Shown: positions 9,480 to 12,717 of the stretch, in pieces
How the letters are laid out: each line of letters begins with the position of its first letter
Position numbering within the stretch: position 1 is the stretch's first letter
From: Zygnema cylindricum
Taxonomy: Eukaryota > Streptophyta > Zygnematophyceae > Zygnematales > Zygnemataceae
Assembly: GCA_037447655.1 (NCBI GenBank)
Contig: JBBHKE010001885.1
Coordinates: forward strand, 5,783-18,499
Reading direction: 5' to 3'
DNA: 12,717 nucleotides
The notes under the pieces: generated by a model
What the model was told of the DNA's origin: nothing
The model's database searches: none
The model's input: only the letters and a program-made list of their open reading frames with translations
Position numbers and translations under genes: made by a program

Positions 9480-9609
9480 TTATTGCAAACTTTTTGTGTA
9501 ATTTTGGTAACAATTCTTGTTATCACAAACTGTTTTGGTAATTTAGGTAACAAATATTGTTATCGCTAACTTTTGTGTAATATAGGTTACTATTTTTGTT
9601 ATCGCTAAC
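9480..9609 (+). repeat. Partner of 7801-7930 block
   Basis: Same order of rare units as 7801-7930 (GCAAACTTTTTG, ATCACAAACTGTTTTGG, CTAACTTTTGTG, GGTTACTATTTTTG), with a few substitutions such as ACAAATATTG for ACAATTCTTG. It is followed by a unit ending GTAAATAGG, one base short. Confidence 0.85.
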
Positions 9610-10727
9610 AATTTGTGTAAATAGGTAAGAATTCTTGTTATCGCTAACAAATTGTGTAATTTAGGTAACAATTCTTATTAATGCAAACAATTTGTGTAAT
9701 TTAGGTTACAATTCTTCTTATCGTTAACTGTTTGTGTAATTTAGGTGACAATTCTTGTTATCGCTAATTGTTTGTGTAATTTAGGTAACAATTCTTGTTA
9801 TCACTAACTGTTTGTGTAATTTAGGTATCAATTCTTGTTATCGGTAACAATTTGTGTGATTAAGGTAATAATTCTTGTTATCGCTAACTGTTTATGTAAT
9901 TTTGGCAACAATTTTTGTTATCGCTAACTGTTTGTGTAATTTCGGTAACAATTCTTGTTATCGCTAACTGATTTTGAATTTAGGTAACAACTCTTGTTAA
10001 TGCTAACAATTTGTGTAATTTAGGTAACAATTCTTGTTATCGCTAATTGATTTTGTAATTTAGGTAACAATTCTTGTTATCGCTAACTGTTTGTGTAATT
10101 TAGGTAACGATTCTTGTTAGTGCTAACTGTTTGTGTAATTTAGGTAACAATTCTTCTTATCGCTAACAATTTGTGTAATTTAGGTAACAATTTATGTTAT
10201 CGCTAACGGTTTGTTTAATTTAGGTAACAATTCTTTTTATCACTAACAAGTTTTGTAACCAAGGTAACAATTCTTGCTATCGCTAACAATTTGTGTAATT
10301 TAGATAACAATTCTTGTTATCGCTAACTCTTTTTGTAATTTAGGTCACACTTCTTATTATCCCTAATTGTTTATAAAATTTAGGTAACAATTTTTGTTAT
10401 CGCTAACTGTTTGTGTAATTTAGGTAGGAATTCTTGTTATCACTAACTTTTTGTGTTATTTAGGTAATAATTTTTGTTATCGCTAACTTTTTTTGTAATT
10501 TAGGTAACAATTCTTGTTATCGCTAACTGTTTGTGTAATTTAGATAATAATTTTTGTTATCGCTAACTGCTTGTGTAATTTAAGTAACATTTCTTGTTAT
10601 TGCTAACAATTTGTGTAATTTAGGTAACAATTTTTGTTATCGCTAACAGTTTGTGTTATTTAGGTAACAATTCTTGTTATCGCTAACTGTTTTTGTAATT
10701 TAGGTAACAACACTTTTTATCGCTAAC

Positions 10728-10741
10728 AGGTTTTATAACCT
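10728..10741 (+). repeat. Hairpin monomer variant AGGTT/AACCT
   Basis: AGGTT-TTAT-AACCT followed by AGG. The preceding unit reads ACAACACTTTTTATCGC, keeping the T-run typical of this subtype. A degenerate relative, ACAAGTTTTGTAACCAAGG, lies 480 bp upstream at about 10246-10262. Confidence 0.75.
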
Positions 10742-11340
10742 AGGTAACAATTCTTGTTATCGCTAACAATTTGTGTAATTTAGGTAACAATTCTTGTTAT
10801 CGTTTGCTATTTTTGTAATTTAGGTAACAATTCTTGTTAATGCTAACAATTTGTGTAATTTAGGTCACAATTCTTGTTATCGCTAACTGCTTGTGTAATT
10901 TAGGTAACAATTCTTGTTATCGCTAACAATTTGTGTAATTTAGGTAACAATTTTTGTTATCGCTAACAGTTTGTGTAATTTAGGTAGCAATTCTTGTTAT
11001 CGCTAACTGTTTGAGTAATTTAGGTAACAATTCTTGTTACTGCTAACTGTTTTTGTAATTTAGGTAACCATTATCATTACCGCTAACAAATTGTGTAAGA
11101 TAGATAACAATTCCTATTATCGCTAACAGTTTGTGTAACTTAGGTAACCACTCTTTTTATCGCTAACAATTTGGGTAAGTTATGTAACCATTCTTGTTAG
11201 CGCTAACAGTTTGTGTAAGATGGATAACAATTCTTCTTATCGCTAACAATTTGTGAATTTAGGTAACAATTTTTGTTATCTCTAACTGTTTGTGTAATTT
11301 AGGTAAAAAATCTTGTTATCGCTAAATGTTTGTGTAATTT

Positions 11341-12140
11341 AGGTGACAAATCTTGTTATCGCTAACTTTTTGTGTAATTTAGGTTATAATTCTTGTTATC
11401 GCTAACAGTTTGTGTAATTTCAGTAACAATTCTTGTTATCCCTAACAGTTTGTGTAATTTAGGTAATAAATCTTGTTATCGCCAAATGTTTGTGTAATTT
11501 AGGTAACAATTCTTGTTATTGCTAACTATTTTTGTAATTAAGGTAACAATTTCTGTTATTGCTAATAGTTTGTGTAACTTAAGAAACCATTCTTATTATC
11601 GGTAACTGTTTGTATAATTTAAGTGACAATTCTTGTTATCGCTAATAATTTGTGTAATTTAGGTTACAATTCTTGTTATCGCTGAAAGTTTGTGTAATTT
11701 CGGTAACAATTCCTGTTATCGCAAACTGTTTGTGTAATTTATGTAAAAAATCTTGTAATCGCTAACAATTTGTGTAATTTAGGTTATAATTCTTGTTATC
11801 GCTAACACTTTATGTAATTTCAGTAACAATTCTTGTTATCGCTAACAGTTTGTGTAATTTAGGTAATAAATCTTGTTATCGCTAACTATTTCTGTAATTT
11901 AGGTAATAAATCTTGTTATCGCTAACTGTTTTTGTAATTTAGGTAACAAATCCTGTTATTGCTAACTGTTAGTGTAACTTAGGTAACCATTCTTATTATC
12001 GCTAACTGTTTGTATAATTTAGGTAACAATTATTGCTATCGCTAACAATTTTTTTAATTTAGGTTACAATTCTTGTTATCGCTAACTATTTGTGTAATTT
12101 CGGTAACAAATCTTGTTATCGCTAACTCTTTTTGTAATTT
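11341..12140 (+). repeat. 400-bp higher-order repeat, two copies of ten monomers
   Basis: 11341-11740 and 11741-12140 align at exactly 400 bp. Diagnostic units fall in the same slots: GGTTATAATTC (11382/11782), TTTCAGTAAC, GGTAATAAATC, GTTATTGCTAA with GTAACTTA, TCTTATTATCGG or TCTTATTATCGC with TGTATAATTT, GGTTACAATTC, and TTTCGGTAAC. By eye about 40-45 differences in 400 bases separate the copies (near 89%), against larger differences between monomers within a copy. A partial third copy of several slots appears at about 12501-12680 with one extra monomer. Confidence 0.8.
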
Positions 12141-12220
12141 AGGTAACAATTCTTGTTATCGCTAACAGTTTGTGTAAGTTAGGTAACCATTATTGTTAGC
12201 ACTAACAATTTGTGTAATTT

Positions 12221-12380
12221 AGGTAACCATACTTGTTATCGCTAACAACTTGTGTAAGTTAGGTAACAATTCCTGTTATCGCTATCAATTTGTGTAATTT
12301 AGGTAACCATACTTGTTATCGCTAACAACTTGTGTAAGTTAGGTAACAATTCTTGTTATCGCTAATAGTTTGTGTAATAT
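12221..12380 (+). repeat. 80-bp dimer repeat
   Basis: 12221-12280 and 12301-12360 are the same except for one base (TTCCTG against TTCTTG). Each copy pairs an AACCATAC unit ending GTAAGTT with an AACAAT unit. Partial continuation on both sides (AACCAT at 12185 and 12385) suggests a short dimeric register inside the right-end subfamily. Confidence 0.85.
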
Positions 12381-12717
12381 AGGTAACCATTCTTGTTATC
12401 GCTAACAGTTTGTGTAATTTAGGTTACAATTCCTGTTATCGCTAACAGTTTGTGTAATTTAGGTAACAATTTTTGTTATCGCTAATTGTTTGTGTTATTT
12501 AGGTAATAAATCTTGTAAACGCTAAATGTTTGTGTAATTTAGGTAACAATTCTTGTTATCGCTAAATGTTTGTAAAATTTAGGTAACAATTCTTGTTATC
12601 GCTAACTATTTTTGTAATTTAGGTAACAATTCTTGCTATCGCTAATAGTTTCTGTAAGTCAGGTAACCATTCTTGTTAGCGCTGACAGTTTGTGTAAGAT
12701 GGATAACAATTCCCGTT

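Larger units (their letters stand above)
9001..11050 (+). repeat. Mixed monomers, right-centre of the array
   Basis: This is satellite only, with no gene or RNA seen. It contains scattered echoes of other regions. 9480-9609 repeats 7801-7930. 9611-9715 repeats the GGTAAGAATTC, AACAAATTG and TTATTAATGCAAAC monomers of 8731-8840 but then skips about one monomer. A unit pair with TTAATGC followed by GGTCACAATTC recurs near 9120, 9320 and 10838. The hairpin-type monomer recurs 480 bp apart (about 10246 and 10728). Divergence is between that of the centre and that of the right end. Confidence 0.75.
1..12717 (+). repeat. 40-bp tandem satellite array, ~318 head-to-tail units
   Basis: The entire window is one tandem array. 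Two successive 60-base lines hold exactly three units, and AACAATTCTTGTTATCG recurs about every 40 bases from base 1 to the last base. Starting the unit at AACAATT, its landmarks in order are AACAATTCTTGTTA (1-14), TATCGCTAAC (13-22), a variable stretch at 22-28 (CTGTTTG, CAATTTG, CAGTTTG, CTATTTG), TGTAATTTAGGT (29-40). Unit 6630-6669 is a perfect consensus copy. From the unit start at 1 to the last at 12705 is 12,704 bases, so about 318 units with a net loss of about 16 bases to small indels. Both ends are inside the array. No monomer is inverted. On size, AT-richness and lack of coding capacity this is satellite or megasatellite DNA, probably eukaryotic. No known satellite family is recognised. 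Confidence 0.98.
11060..12717 (+). repeat. Right-end satellite subfamily (AACCAT / GTAAGTT type)
   Basis: From about 11060 a linked set of variants appears that I do not see further left: AACCAT replacing AACAAT at the unit start (11066, 11185, 11985, 12185, 12225, 12305, 12385, 12665; also AACCAC at 11145 and GAAACCAT at 11583), usually preceded by a changed unit end (GTAAGTT, GTAACTT, GTAATAT or GTAAGTC). Also present are GTAAGATAGATAAC or GTAAGATGGATAAC (11095, 11215, 12695) and GTAATAAATC units. The period stays 40 bp in the same orientation. This is a diverged subfamily adjoining the main one, and it continues past the window end. Confidence 0.85.

Noticed and set aside
11215-11232. lac-operator-like GGATAACAATT (also at 12701-12711)
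   Set aside because: The 11-base match is a natural variant of the unit boundary (AGGTAACAATT to TGGATAACAATT). The other operator half is missing, and there is no bacterial gene or vector sequence nearby.
1-12717. CRISPR array
   Set aside because: Repeats are short and regular, but the entire 40-bp unit is conserved. There are no unique spacers, no cas genes and no leader.
1-12717. Protein-coding repeat gene
   Set aside because: The consensus unit contains TAA or TAG at several positions on both strands, and a 40-bp period rotates the frame each unit. All six frames are therefore closed within about 120 bp, apart from chance variants. No start or ribosome-binding context supports any open stretch.
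1-12717. Telomere repeat (TTTAGGT or TTAGG in every unit)
   Set aside because: TTTAGGT occurs once per 40 bp inside a larger unit, not as a 5-7-bp tandem. This is not telomeric sequence, though a subtelomeric location cannot be excluded.
1-12717. Plasmid iterons or DnaA-box cluster (TTATCGCTA)
   Set aside because: TTATCGCTA matches a DnaA box only partly, and the ~318 copies far exceed known iteron arrays. No replication gene or AT-rich unwinding element distinct from the repeat is present.
1-12717. Centromeric CENP-B box
   Set aside because: No monomer shows the CENP-B box core (TTCG with a downstream CGGG). A centromeric role is not excluded, but the sequence does not support it.

Overview
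The whole 12,717-base window is one uninterrupted head-to-tail tandem repeat array, satellite-like DNA with a 40-bp unit. Counting from the first base there are about 318 complete units plus a 13-base fragment at the right end. Both ends lie inside the array, so its true length and its flanks are unknown. I see no gene, RNA gene, transposon, CRISPR array or unique sequence anywhere, and every monomer is in the same orientation. The consensus unit (perfect example at 6630-6669) is about 30% G+C. On the + strand it has roughly 45% T against 25% A, and it carries a single CpG. Stop codons recur in every frame on both strands because 40 is not a multiple of 3.

Organism: nothing here names a species. 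A megasatellite this long, AT-rich, with monomers about 80-95% alike and nested higher-order duplications, fits eukaryotic heterochromatic, pericentromeric or subtelomeric satellite far better than bacterial or archaeal DNA. That is an inference from architecture only.

Layout. (1) 1 to about 3340: diverse monomers with short, mostly older duplications (350-560 with 1349-1559; 1041-1200 with 2880-3039; 570-800 with 3130-3358). (2) About 3340 to 9000: a mosaic of recent segmental duplications, with blocks of 210-840 bp nearly identical at distances close to whole multiples of 40 (1200, 1680, 1959, 3158, 4838). It includes an almost perfectly homogenised run of nine consensus monomers at 6590-6949. 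(3) About 9000 to 11050: mixed monomers, with pieces shared with region 2 and local 480-bp echoes. (4) About 11060 to 12717: a distinct subfamily marked by GGTAACCAT, GTAAGTT/GTAACTT and AATAAATC variants, with a 400-bp ten-monomer higher-order repeat and an 80-bp dimer.

The pattern matches classical satellite turnover: unequal exchange or replication slippage in register with the 40-bp unit, an actively homogenised core and older sequence toward at least one side. Candidate signals within the unit are a 15-bp dyad, an ancestral 19+21-bp half-unit similarity, and one CpG with decay variants. I found no evidence for an undescribed multi-gene system. The near-perfect duplications could also partly be assembly artefacts.
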